From NCBI RefSeq assembly GCF_947503375.1, contig NZ_CANNDQ010000001.1, positions 62,001-126,000 on the forward strand: a stretch of DNA of 64,000 nt. Direction: 5' to 3'. How positions within the stretch are numbered: position 1 is the stretch's first letter; each line of letters starts with the position of its first letter. Positions 26,692-33,816 of the stretch are shown piece by piece. The DNA comes from an uncultured Psychroserpens sp. (GTDB lineage Bacteria > Bacteroidota > Bacteroidia > Flavobacteriales > Flavobacteriaceae). The position numbers and the translations under genes were made by a program. The notes under the pieces are model-generated. The model saw only the letters and a list, made by a program, of their open reading frames with translations. It did not search any database and had not been told where the DNA came from.

Positions 26692-28320
26692 ATGAAAGAC
26701 CCTCGTTTTCCAGAATTAACACATCAACAAGTAAGTACTTTAAAACATTATGGTACTATTGAAAATTACAATAACTCAGCAAGAGTTTTTACTTTAGGGG
26801 ATAACCTATATGACTTCTTCGTAATCTTAAAAGGAGAAGTTTATATTGAAGATCCTTACAATCAAACCATTATAGTAAAACACGGTAAATATGAATTTAC
26901 TGGTGACAGCGGCATGCTATCTAATCGTGCTGCACAATTTCATGCTACAGCTCAACCAGATACCAGTTTGCTTCGTATCAAACCTAAAGCCTTAAAAGAA
27001 GTCATATCAAAACATAGTGATATAAGTGATGTGTTATTGAATGCCTTTTTACTACGACAACAAACTGTTCTCGATGAAATGTCTGGAGGATTAAAATTAG
27101 TAGGATCTGGAAAGTCCAATGCTACATACAGAATACGAGACTTTTTAGAAAAAAACCATATTTGGCATAACTTTATTGATACCGATAACCAAGAAGACGC
27201 TGTAGAACTTCTAAAAAGTTTTAATCTCACTGAAACAGATTTACCTATATTAATCAATAGCGATTCGAAAGTATGTAAACAACCTTCTATTGATCAACTA
27301 GCACGATATAGTGGAGTATTGATGGATTTTGAAGATAAGGTTTTTGATGTATTGGTCATTGGCGCTGGACCTTCAGGTTTAGCTGCAAGTGTATATGCTG
27401 CATCAGAAGGGTTAAGCGTTGTTACTATTGACAGTGAAGCTCCTGGTGGCCAAGCGGGAAAAAGCTCTAAGATTGAAAACTATTTAGGTTTTCCAACAGG
27501 AATTTCGGGAGGAGAGCTGGCCAACAGAGCCTATGTACAAGCTCAAAAATTTGGTTGTAACATCTCTATTCCGCATCGTGCAAAACATCTAGAATATGAT
27601 AATCACTGTTTTACAGTTTCTGCAACCAACGATAAAATTATAAAATCAAAAACGGTTATAGTTGCTACTGGTGCTGCATACAGGCAATTACCTATAGCTA
27701 ATATCAATGAATACGAGGGCAGTGGGATCTATTACTCTGCAACAGGTATGGATGTGAGTAATTGTTTAGACCAACCTGTTGTTATAGTAGGCGGTGGAAA
27801 TTCTGCAGGTCAAGCAGCAATGTTTTTATCTAATTATGCTAAGGAAATATATGTAGTGATAAGAGGAAATAACCTAGGTTCTAAAATGAGCGATTATTTA
27901 GTTCAACGATTAGAAGCCTCAGAAAAAATTCATATTTTGAAGAATACAGAAATTATAGAACTCAAAGGTAATCATCACTTAGAATCTATTATTGTCAATT
28001 CTAACAACACTAAAAAAGAAATGCAGATTTCCAATGTGTTTTCATTTATTGGCGCACAACCAAACACCAAATGGATGAATGATATTGTTGCTACAGATGA
28101 TAAAGGGTTTATTTATACTGGAGCATCACTTACAAAAGGAAATCTAATGAAATGTGATATCTATTCTAACAGAGAACCACAATCGTTAGAATCTAGTATT
28201 CCAGGAATTTTTACAGTTGGAGATGCTAGACATGGCTCAGTTAAACGTGTTGCCTCAGCTGTAGGTGAAGGTTCTATGGCTGTAAGTCAAGTTCATCGGT
28301 ATTTAGCAGATATAAGCTAG
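26692..28320 (+). CDS. cNMP-binding / glutaredoxin-like / thioredoxin-reductase-like flavoprotein
   Basis: FAD-dependent oxidoreductase of 542 residues with three parts. The N-terminal cyclic-nucleotide-binding-like domain (about 10-135) has GDNLYDFFVILKGEVYIED. A glutaredoxin-like domain without a CxxC (about 145-212) has YRIRDFLEKN, LPILINSD and QPSIDQLA. The C-terminal domain (about 218-540) is thioredoxin-reductase-like. The FAD site is VIGAGPSGLAASVYA, the NAD(P)H site VVIVGGGNSAGQAAMFLS, and the closing motif FTVGDARHGSVKRVASAVGE. The redox CATC of true thioredoxin reductases is replaced by YYSATGMD, so disulfide reduction at that site is impossible. The electron acceptor is unknown. 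It is co-transcribed with the zf-UBP gene 1 bp upstream. Confidence 0.88.
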   Translation: MKDPRFPELTHQQVSTLKHYGTIENYNNSARVFTLGDNLYDFFVILKGEVYIEDPYNQTIIVKHGKYEFTGDSGMLSNRAAQFHATAQPDTSLLRIKPKALKEVISKHSDISDVLLNAFLLRQQTVLDEMSGGLKLVGSGKSNATYRIRDFLEKNHIWHNFIDTDNQEDAVELLKSFNLTETDLPILINSDSKVCKQPSIDQLARYSGVLMDFEDKVFDVLVIGAGPSGLAASVYAASEGLSVVTIDSEAPGGQAGKSSKIENYLGFPTGISGGELANRAYVQAQKFGCNISIPHRAKHLEYDNHCFTVSATNDKIIKSKTVIVATGAAYRQLPIANINEYEGSGIYYSATGMDVSNCLDQPVVIVGGGNSAGQAAMFLSNYAKEIYVVIRGNNLGSKMSDYLVQRLEASEKIHILKNTEIIELKGNHHLESIIVNSNNTKKEMQISNVFSFIGAQPNTKWMNDIVATDDKGFIYTGASLTKGNLMKCDIYSNREPQSLESSIPGIFTVGDARHGSVKRVASAVGEGSMAVSQVHRYLADIS

Positions 28321-28394
28321 TTAATCTATATCTGTTTATTCACATTAATGTAATGGTATTTTATTCTAAAGAGCTATAACTTAGATAAAAAATT

Positions 28395-28412
28395 ATACCT
28401 ATAAATAGGTAT
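28395..28412. promoter_or_regulatory. 18-bp palindromic operator, copy 2 (NarL-type 7-2-7)
   Basis: ATACCTATAAATAGGTAT, a perfect palindrome read as TACCTAT-AA-ATAGGTA, with both half-sites matching the NarL heptamer TACYNMT. The arms are identical to copy 1 at 23446-23463. It lies 61 bp before the ATG at 28474 (copy 1: 57 bp before its ATG). It is followed by TTTT at the -33 position and by TATAATTTG (28433-28441) as a near -7 box. Confidence 0.65.
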
Positions 28413-28432
28413 TTTCATTTAAACATATTGAT

Positions 28433-28441
28433 TATAATTTG
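28433..28441 (+). promoter_or_regulatory. Near-consensus -7 box of the PEGA-like gene
   Basis: TATAATTTG, one base longer than TAnnTTTG, about 20 bp downstream of the palindrome edge. This reproduces the operator-to-promoter geometry of the lipoprotein operon. Confidence 0.4.
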
Positions 28442-28473
28442 TTTCCAGATAATAATCTGAAAACACTCTAATT

Positions 28474-29178
28474 ATGACCAAACGATTTTTACTATTCATT
28501 TTTTGTTTAAGTATAGGAACTTTTACTTCATATTCAAAATCAAATCTAGATTTCAATAACTCTGTTTTCTTTGGTAAGAAAAAAATTGATTTCGGCTGTT
28601 CAGAAACTGATGCCGAAATTTATGTTAACGGAAAATTATTAGGTAAAGGAAGTATGGAACTTGTAGTTCCAACTAAAGATTGCATTACAATTATTGTCCA
28701 AAAAATTGGCTTTCTAACTGAAAAAATTGAGTTTTGTAATAGAAAAAATATGCCTAAGCCACCCAAATCCTACTATTTAGAATTAAAACCTGATGATGCT
28801 TATAATGCATCAATACAAACTGATATTGCAAATGTTGATATTGAGTTTACATGTAACTCAACAACTAAAGACAAAGCTTGGCGTTTGATAAATCAAATCA
28901 TCTTATCTCATTTTGACGTGTTAGAAATGACCGATAAAGAAACAGGATATCTTAGAACAGCATGGTCTCTACAAACATTTAGACAAAACTCAATAAGAAC
29001 ACGTGTAATTGTTAAACAAGCCAATGATTCACCTGTGGTTTTTAAAGTAAAACTCATAAGCGAGCAATCTGGTTTGCCACAAACTAGTGTAAAGAGCGAT
29101 CAATTATTTAAAGAATGGGATCGTGTGTTAAGAACTTATGCAAACATCATATCTGAGTTACAAGCAAGGATAAAATAA
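28474..29178 (+). CDS. Secreted protein with PEGA-like domain
   Basis: A 234-residue exported protein. The signal peptide is MTKRFLLFIFCLSIGTFTSYS. A PEGA-like beta domain follows at about 35-100, with AEIYVNGKLLGKGSMELVVP and CITIIVQKIGF. The C-terminal part (about 110-234) is mixed alpha/beta, with KAWRLINQIILSHFDVLEM and ETGYLRTAWSLQTF, resembling lipoprotein-type proteins that bind envelope components. It has four cysteines in its first half. Function is unknown. It carries the same palindromic operator as the three-lipoprotein operon, so it is probably controlled by the nearby two-component system. Confidence 0.75.
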   Translation: MTKRFLLFIFCLSIGTFTSYSKSNLDFNNSVFFGKKKIDFGCSETDAEIYVNGKLLGKGSMELVVPTKDCITIIVQKIGFLTEKIEFCNRKNMPKPPKSYYLELKPDDAYNASIQTDIANVDIEFTCNSTTKDKAWRLINQIILSHFDVLEMTDKETGYLRTAWSLQTFRQNSIRTRVIVKQANDSPVVFKVKLISEQSGLPQTSVKSDQLFKEWDRVLRTYANIISELQARIK

Positions 29179-29317
29179 TAATCGTAAATTCAAGCAACCT
29201 AAAGCATTATTCCAACTAACATATAACACACTACATAGGTATAACATCATATCTTTTAAAAAAAATTTGCAATCGATTAAAAAAATAATCATTGCCCAAA
29301 ATATTGCCTTAATAAGG

Positions 29318-29348
29318 TTTGGTAATCAAATATTTAATCGTAAATTTG
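29318..29348 (+). promoter_or_regulatory. Promoter of the rplM-rpsI operon
   Basis: TTTG (29318-29321), 19 bp, TAAATTTG (29341-29348): an exact Bacteroidetes promoter. Transcription would start near 29355, giving a leader of about 60 bases. Confidence 0.75.
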
Positions 29349-29381
29349 CAAACTCTTTTTGAGAGAGAAAAGTTTAACCTG

Positions 29382-29397
29382 CTTGTCATGAGACAAG
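29382..29397 (+). promoter_or_regulatory. Hairpin in the rplM leader, candidate L13 autoregulatory element
   Basis: CTTGTC-ATGA-GACAAG, a perfect 6-bp stem with a 4-base loop, 18 bases before the GTG start of rplM. Structured L13 leaders are described in Bacteroidia, and position and size suit such an element; the match to that motif was not tested. Confidence 0.45.
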
Positions 29398-29415
29398 TAA
29401 TTAATATTAATAAGT

Positions 29416-29871
29416 GTGGACACATTAAGCTACAAAACGATTTCAGCAAACAAAGCTACTGTAAATAAAGAGTGGGTTTTAGTTGACGCTGAAAATCAAA
29501 CGCTAGGTCGTTTAGCTTCAAAAGTAGCAATACTTTTAAGAGGTAAACACAAGCCTAACTTCACACCACATGTTGATTGCGGAGATAACGTAATTGTTAT
29601 TAATGCAGAAAAGATCAACTTATCAGGAAACAAGTGGAATGACAAAACGTACATTCGCCACACAGGTTACCCAGGTGGTCAGAGAAGTTTAACTGCGACT
29701 GAATTGTTTGGAAAAGATCCTGCAAGAATCGTGGAAAAATCAGTTAAAGGAATGCTCCCTAAGAACAAATTAGGTGCAGATTTATTCCGTAATTTAAACG
29801 TTGTTGTAGGTTCTGAGCACAAGCACGAAGCTCAAAAACCAAGAACAATTAACTTAAACGAATTCAATTAA
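29416..29871 (+). CDS. rplM: 50S ribosomal protein L13
   Basis: Large-subunit ribosomal protein, 151 residues, an early assembly protein of the 50S subunit. Typical stretches are [43 protein letters not shown] and [11 protein letters not shown]. The start is GTG at 29416 ([15 protein letters not shown]), which agrees with the usual flavobacterial N-terminus. Its stop TAA shares one base with the ATG of rpsI, so the two are translationally coupled. Confidence 0.97.
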   Translation: MDTLSYKTISANKATVNKEWVLVDAENQTLGRLASKVAILLRGKHKPNFTPHVDCGDNVIVINAEKINLSGNKWNDKTYIRHTGYPGGQRSLTATELFGKDPARIVEKSVKGMLPKNKLGADLFRNLNVVVGSEHKHEAQKPRTINLNEFN

Positions 29872-30257
29872 TGGAAGTAATTCACAAAATCGGCCGTAGA
29901 AAGACGGCTGTTGCCCGTGTGTACGTTGCTAAAGGAAAAGGCAACATTACGGTAAACAAAAAAGACATGGCGGTTTATTTTCCTACTGCAACATTGCAGT
30001 ATAAGGTAAATCAACCAATAGCTATGACTAACAATGATGGCAACTTTGATATTACAGTAAACGTTTACGGTGGAGGCATTACAGGCCAAGCCGAAGCGAT
30101 CCGTTTAGCATTATCTCGCGCAATGTGTGAGTTGGATGCAGAAAACAGATTAATATTAAAGCCAGAAGGATTATTAACTAGAGACCCTAGAATGGTCGAA
30201 CGTAAAAAATTCGGACAGAAGAAAGCACGTAAGAAATTTCAGTTCTCTAAACGTTAA
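29871..30257 (+). CDS. rpsI: 30S ribosomal protein S9
   Basis: Small-subunit ribosomal protein, 128 residues, with EVIHKIGRRKTAVARVYVA, NVYGGGITGQAEAIRLALSR and LTRDPRMVERKKFGQKKARK. The basic C-terminal tail ending in FSKR reaches the P-site tRNA. It overlaps rplM by one base. It is followed by a 207-bp structured region before rpsB. Confidence 0.97.
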   Translation: MEVIHKIGRRKTAVARVYVAKGKGNITVNKKDMAVYFPTATLQYKVNQPIAMTNNDGNFDITVNVYGGGITGQAEAIRLALSRAMCELDAENRLILKPEGLLTRDPRMVERKKFGQKKARKKFQFSKR

Positions 30258-30272
30258 AATTATTCTGAAGGT

Positions 30273-30402
30273 GATTCAGGAGGTCTACAAAAGACTCCTG
30301 AATCCCATTCATAAAAAACCGCTGAACGTTCAGCACAAATTAAAAACCAGTTATTGTTGTCCATGACTTAACCGTCAGGATTTAGTTTAGCATCTAAATG
30401 CT
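30273..30402 (+). promoter_or_regulatory. Structured rpsB leader with three hairpins
   Basis: Hairpin 1 (30273-30304): GATTCAGGAG-G-TCT pairs with AGACTCCTGAATC, a 13-bp stem with one bulged G. Hairpin 2 (30321-30334): GCTGAACGTTCAGC, a self-complementary 14-mer. Hairpin 3 (30389-30402): AGCAT-CTAA-ATGCT. None is followed by a T tract, so these are not simple terminators. They fill the gap between rpsI and rpsB and suggest an S2-responsive or processing leader. Confidence 0.5.
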
Positions 30403-30464
30403 TAAGGCGAGCGAAAGCAACCACTTGATCATTGCTAATTCAACAGAACGTAAACTATTACAAA

Positions 30465-31253
30465 ATGGAAAAAGTAGAAGTAAAAGACTTACTAGAAGCA
30501 GGTGTACACTTTGGTCACCTAACAAGAAAATGGGATCCAAATATGGCTCCTTACATCTATATGGAGCGTAACGGCATCCATATTATCAACCTTTACAAAA
30601 CGGCAGCTAAAATCGAAGAAACGTCTCAAGCGCTTCATAAGATTGCTGCTTCTGGAAAGAAAATCTTATTTGTTGCCACAAAAAAGCAAGCAAAAGATAT
30701 CGTTGCTGAAAAAGCAGGTGCTGTAAACATGCCTTACATTACAGAAAGATGGCCAGGCGGAATGTTAACTAACTTTGTTACGATTAGAAAAGCAGTTAAA
30801 AAAATGGCAGCTATTGACCGTATGAAAAAAGATGGTACATTCAACTCATTATCTAAAAAAGAACGTTTACAAGTTGATCGTCAAAGAGCAAAATTAGAAA
30901 AGAACTTAGGTTCTATTTCAGACATGACACGTTTACCTGGTGCTTTATTTGTTGTAGATATAAAGCGTGAGCATATAGCTATAAAAGAAGCTCAAAAATT
31001 AAATATTCCAATCTTTGCAATGGTAGATACCAATTCAGATCCAAGAGAAGTAGACTATTTAATTCCTGCTAATGATGACGCTTCTAAATCGATTAACAAA
31101 GTATTATCAGTTGTAACATCAGCTGTTGCAGATGGTTTAGCTGAGAGAAAATCAGATAAATCTGAAAAAGAAGCTAAGAGTGAAAAATCACCAGCAGCTA
31201 AAAAAGAAGTAAAAGCTGAAGCAAAAGCAGTAGCAGCTAACGAAGAAGAATAA
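30465..31253 (+). CDS. rpsB: 30S ribosomal protein S2
   Basis: Small-subunit ribosomal protein, 262 residues. Conserved regions are LLEAGVHFGHLTRKWDPNM, FVATKKQAKDIV, ITERWPGGMLTNF and VDTNSDPREVDYLIPANDDA. A Lys/Ala/Glu-rich tail of about 35 residues (KSDKSEKEAKSEKSPAAKKE) extends past the conserved core. The ATG at 30465 (MEKVEVKDLL) is chosen because it begins the conserved N-terminus; an in-frame start at 30432 lies in the leader. tsf follows after a stem-loop. Confidence 0.97.
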   Translation: MEKVEVKDLLEAGVHFGHLTRKWDPNMAPYIYMERNGIHIINLYKTAAKIEETSQALHKIAASGKKILFVATKKQAKDIVAEKAGAVNMPYITERWPGGMLTNFVTIRKAVKKMAAIDRMKKDGTFNSLSKKERLQVDRQRAKLEKNLGSISDMTRLPGALFVVDIKREHIAIKEAQKLNIPIFAMVDTNSDPREVDYLIPANDDASKSINKVLSVVTSAVADGLAERKSDKSEKEAKSEKSPAAKKEVKAEAKAVAANEEE

Positions 31254-31276
31254 ATAAACAATTACACATTATAATT

Positions 31277-31325
31277 AAGTCGTTTAATTGTTTTCTTCAC
31301 GAAATATAAATTAAACGACTTTTTT
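31277..31325 (+). terminator. Terminator or attenuator between rpsB and tsf
   Basis: A 13-bp perfect stem AAGTCGTTTAATT (31277-31289) with AATTAAACGACTT (31309-31321), a 19-base loop and a T run. It looks like an intrinsic terminator placed inside a normally co-transcribed pair, so partial read-through that lowers tsf relative to rpsB is likely. Confidence 0.65.
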
Positions 31326-31340
31326 AAATTTTATATCATT

Positions 31341-32315
31341 ATGGAAAATACGGTAAAAATTACAGCCGCAGAAGTAAATAAATTAAGACAAGCCACAGGA
31401 GCTGGTATGATGGATTGTAAAAAAGCACTAGTTGAAGCTGGTGGTGATTTTGATAAAGCCATTGAAGTACTTCGTAAAAAAGGACAAAAAGTTGCAGAAA
31501 AAAGAGCCGATAGAGACTCATCTGAAGGTGCTGCAATCGCTAAAATTAATGCAGATAATACCTCAGGTGTTGCTATCGTGTTAGGTTGCGAAACAGATTT
31601 CGTTGGTAAAAACGAAAACTTCGTAGCTTTAGCTAATGAGTTGGCTGAAGTAGCGTTAAACTATAACACAAAAGAAGACTTTTTAGCTGCTGATTTTGGA
31701 GGAATGACTGTTGCTGAAAAGTTAACAGAGCAAACTGGAGTTATTGGCGAAAAATTAGACATCACTGCTTTTGAAAAATTAGATGCGCCATATGTAGGAC
31801 AATATGTTCACATTAATAAAATTGCAGCTTTAGTTGGTTTATCGGCAAAAGTTGAGAATGCAGAAGTATTGGTAAAAGATGTTGCTATGCAAGTTGCTTC
31901 TATGGGAGCAACAACATTATCATACAAAGATTTTGATCCTGCTTACGTAGCTTCAGAAACAGAAGCAAGAATAGCTGTTATTGAAAAAGACAATATTGAG
32001 TTAGGTCGTTTAGGTAAAACACTTAAAAATGTACCACAATACATTTCTATGGCTCAATTAACTCCAGAGGTATTGGCTCAAGCAGAAGAAGCTGCAAAAG
32101 CAGAATTAAAAGCCGAAGGTAAGCCAGAACAAATTTGGGACAGAATATTACCAGGTAAAATGGAGCGTTTCATTTCTGATAATACCACTTTAGATCAAGA
32201 ACAGTGTTTATTAGATCAAAAGTTTATCAAAGATGAAAAGAAAACCGTTGCTCAGTATGTTGAATCTTATGGCGATGTTGCTGTAACTGGATTTAAACGT
32301 GCTACAGTAGGATAA
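31341..32315 (+). CDS. tsf: Translation elongation factor Ts
   Basis: Nucleotide exchange factor for EF-Tu, 324 residues, longer than the E. coli protein (about 280) as is usual in Bacteroidetes. The N-terminal UBA-like module has LRQATGAGMMDCKKALVEAGGD (quoted in part), followed by AIEVLRKKGQKVAEKRADR and the core signature CETDFVGKNENF. The C-terminal QKFIKDEKKTVAQYVESYG region is the coiled-coil/C-terminal module. It lies downstream of rpsB with a terminator-like stem between them and has its own strong terminator. Confidence 0.97.
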   Translation: MENTVKITAAEVNKLRQATGAGMMDCKKALVEAGGDFDKAIEVLRKKGQKVAEKRADRDSSEGAAIAKINADNTSGVAIVLGCETDFVGKNENFVALANELAEVALNYNTKEDFLAADFGGMTVAEKLTEQTGVIGEKLDITAFEKLDAPYVGQYVHINKIAALVGLSAKVENAEVLVKDVAMQVASMGATTLSYKDFDPAYVASETEARIAVIEKDNIELGRLGKTLKNVPQYISMAQLTPEVLAQAEEAAKAELKAEGKPEQIWDRILPGKMERFISDNTTLDQEQCLLDQKFIKDEKKTVAQYVESYGDVAVTGFKRATVG

Positions 32316-32340
32316 TACATTCATCCTTACATAAAGATTT

Positions 32341-32370
32341 AAACCTCTCATTAAACTGAGAGGTTTTTTT
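32341..32370 (+). terminator. Intrinsic terminator after tsf
   Basis: AAACCTCTCA (32341-32350) pairs with TGAGAGGTTT (32357-32366) around a 6-base loop, followed by a T run to 32370. Confidence 0.88.
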
Positions 32371-32407
32371 ATATATAAATTCTACTTTTCTAAATTACAA
32401 TAATGAT

Positions 32408-32415
32408 TATATTTG
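32408..32415 (+). promoter_or_regulatory. -7 box of the pyrH promoter
   Basis: TATATTTG, exact TAnnTTTG, 19 bp before the pyrH ATG. The -33 position carries only a T-rich stretch. Confidence 0.45.
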
Positions 32416-32434
32416 CTAAACTTTCAACACAATT

Positions 32435-33142
32435 ATGAAGTACAAAAGAATCTTACTTAAATTATCTGGAGAAGCCTTAATGGGCACAAGACAATACGGT
32501 ATTGACCCTGAACGTCTTGCAGAATATGCAAAAGACATAAAAGAAATCACAGATTTAGGTGTAGAAGTCGCTATAGTAATTGGTGGTGGAAATATTTTTA
32601 GAGGTGTTGCTGGCGCTATGAATGGTATGGACCGCGTACAAGGTGATCATATGGGAATGCTAGCTACTGTTATTAACGGATTAGCATTGCAAAATGCACT
32701 AGAGGATGCTGATGTAAAAACACGTTTGCAAACAGCAATTAAAATTAATGAAGTCGCTGAACCTTTTATAAGGCGCAAAGCAATGAGCCATTTAAGTAAA
32801 GGACGTGTTGTTATTTTTGGTGGTGGCACTGGGAACCCTTATTTCACTACAGATTCTGCCGCTGTATTAAGAGCTATTGAAATTGAAGCCGATGTGATCT
32901 TAAAAGGAACAAGAGTAGATGGTATATACAACGATGATCCTGAAAAAAATGCTGATGCAATTAAATTTGACCATATCACATTTGATGATGTATTAAGAAA
33001 AGGTTTAAAAGTTATGGATACTACCGCTTTTACCTTAAGTCAGGAAAACAAACTTCCAATTATCGTATTTGACATGAATAAAAAAGGGAATTTATTAAAA
33101 GTTGTTTCAGGAGAAAATATAGGAACTAAAGTTAATTTATGA
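32435..33142 (+). CDS. pyrH: UMP kinase
   Basis: Phosphorylates UMP to UDP with ATP in pyrimidine nucleotide synthesis; 235 residues, amino-acid-kinase fold. Motifs are [60 protein letters not shown] and [17 protein letters not shown]. It starts 64 bp after the tsf terminator and probably uses its own promoter. frr follows 49 bp downstream, the common pyrH-frr pairing. Confidence 0.97.
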   Translation: MKYKRILLKLSGEALMGTRQYGIDPERLAEYAKDIKEITDLGVEVAIVIGGGNIFRGVAGAMNGMDRVQGDHMGMLATVINGLALQNALEDADVKTRLQTAIKINEVAEPFIRRKAMSHLSKGRVVIFGGGTGNPYFTTDSAAVLRAIEIEADVILKGTRVDGIYNDDPEKNADAIKFDHITFDDVLRKGLKVMDTTAFTLSQENKLPIIVFDMNKKGNLLKVVSGENIGTKVNL

Positions 33143-33191
33143 TATTTGGCTTGTTTTTTGGTGAGCATTTTACAAATTAAAGTTTTAAACT

Positions 33192-33749
33192 ATGAACGAA
33201 GACATAAAATTTATATTAGATACGGCCAAAGAGGCAATGGATAATGCTATTAAGCATCTAGAAAAACAGTTTGTGAATATTAGAGCAGGTAAAGCCAGCC
33301 CTTCAATGTTAGGAAGTGTAATGGTTGATTATTACGGTACACAAACACCATTATCTCAAGTGGCTAATGTAAACACACCTGATGGACGAACCATTACTGT
33401 TCAACCTTGGGAAAAAAGTATGCTACAAGAAATTGAGCGTGGCATAATGGTTGCTAATTTAGGGTTCAACCCAATGAATAATGGCGAAACCATTATAATC
33501 AATGTTCCACCTTTAACAGAAGAGCGTAGACGCGACCTCTCAAAACAAGCAAAAGCTGAAGCTGAAGATGCAAAAATCGGCGTTAGAAACGCTCGTAAAG
33601 ATGCTAATAATGAAATTAAAAATCTAGATGATGTTTCTGAAGATCAACAAAAAAATGCCGAAATTGACGTGCAACAAATGACTGATAAGTACGTTAAAAG
33701 AATAGATGATGTTTTTGAAGTCAAAGAGAAAGAAATCATGACGGTATAA
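33192..33749 (+). CDS. frr: Ribosome recycling factor
   Basis: With EF-G, splits the post-termination ribosome. It has 185 residues with the family motifs FVNIRAGKASPSMLG, NVNTPDGRTITVQPWEKSM, ANLGFNPMNNGETIIINVPP and LTEERRRDLSKQAKAEAEDA. The C-terminal helix of the three-helix bundle is intact. Downstream of pyrH and closed by a terminator. Confidence 0.97.
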   Translation: MNEDIKFILDTAKEAMDNAIKHLEKQFVNIRAGKASPSMLGSVMVDYYGTQTPLSQVANVNTPDGRTITVQPWEKSMLQEIERGIMVANLGFNPMNNGETIIINVPPLTEERRRDLSKQAKAEAEDAKIGVRNARKDANNEIKNLDDVSEDQQKNAEIDVQQMTDKYVKRIDDVFEVKEKEIMTV

Positions 33750-33753
33750 TTTC

Positions 33754-33786
33754 AAAGAGCGACTAACTGATTGTCGCTTTTTTTTT
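33754..33786 (+). terminator. Intrinsic terminator after frr
   Basis: AGCGAC (33758-33763) pairs with GTCGCT (33773-33778) around a 9-base loop, with flanking A/T pairs and a run of nine T. It ends the rpsB-to-frr region. Confidence 0.88.
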
Positions 33787-33816
33787 CATTAATCTTAATC
33801 CATTACCTTAAAATAA

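Noticed and set aside
26692..28320. Calling the flavoprotein a thioredoxin reductase
   Set aside because: The active-site CxxC is replaced by SATG, so the standard reaction cannot occur.
29230..29245. TAGGTAT half-site upstream of rplM as a third operator
   Set aside because: No matching left arm at the required spacing, and it is not placed against the rplM -33 element.
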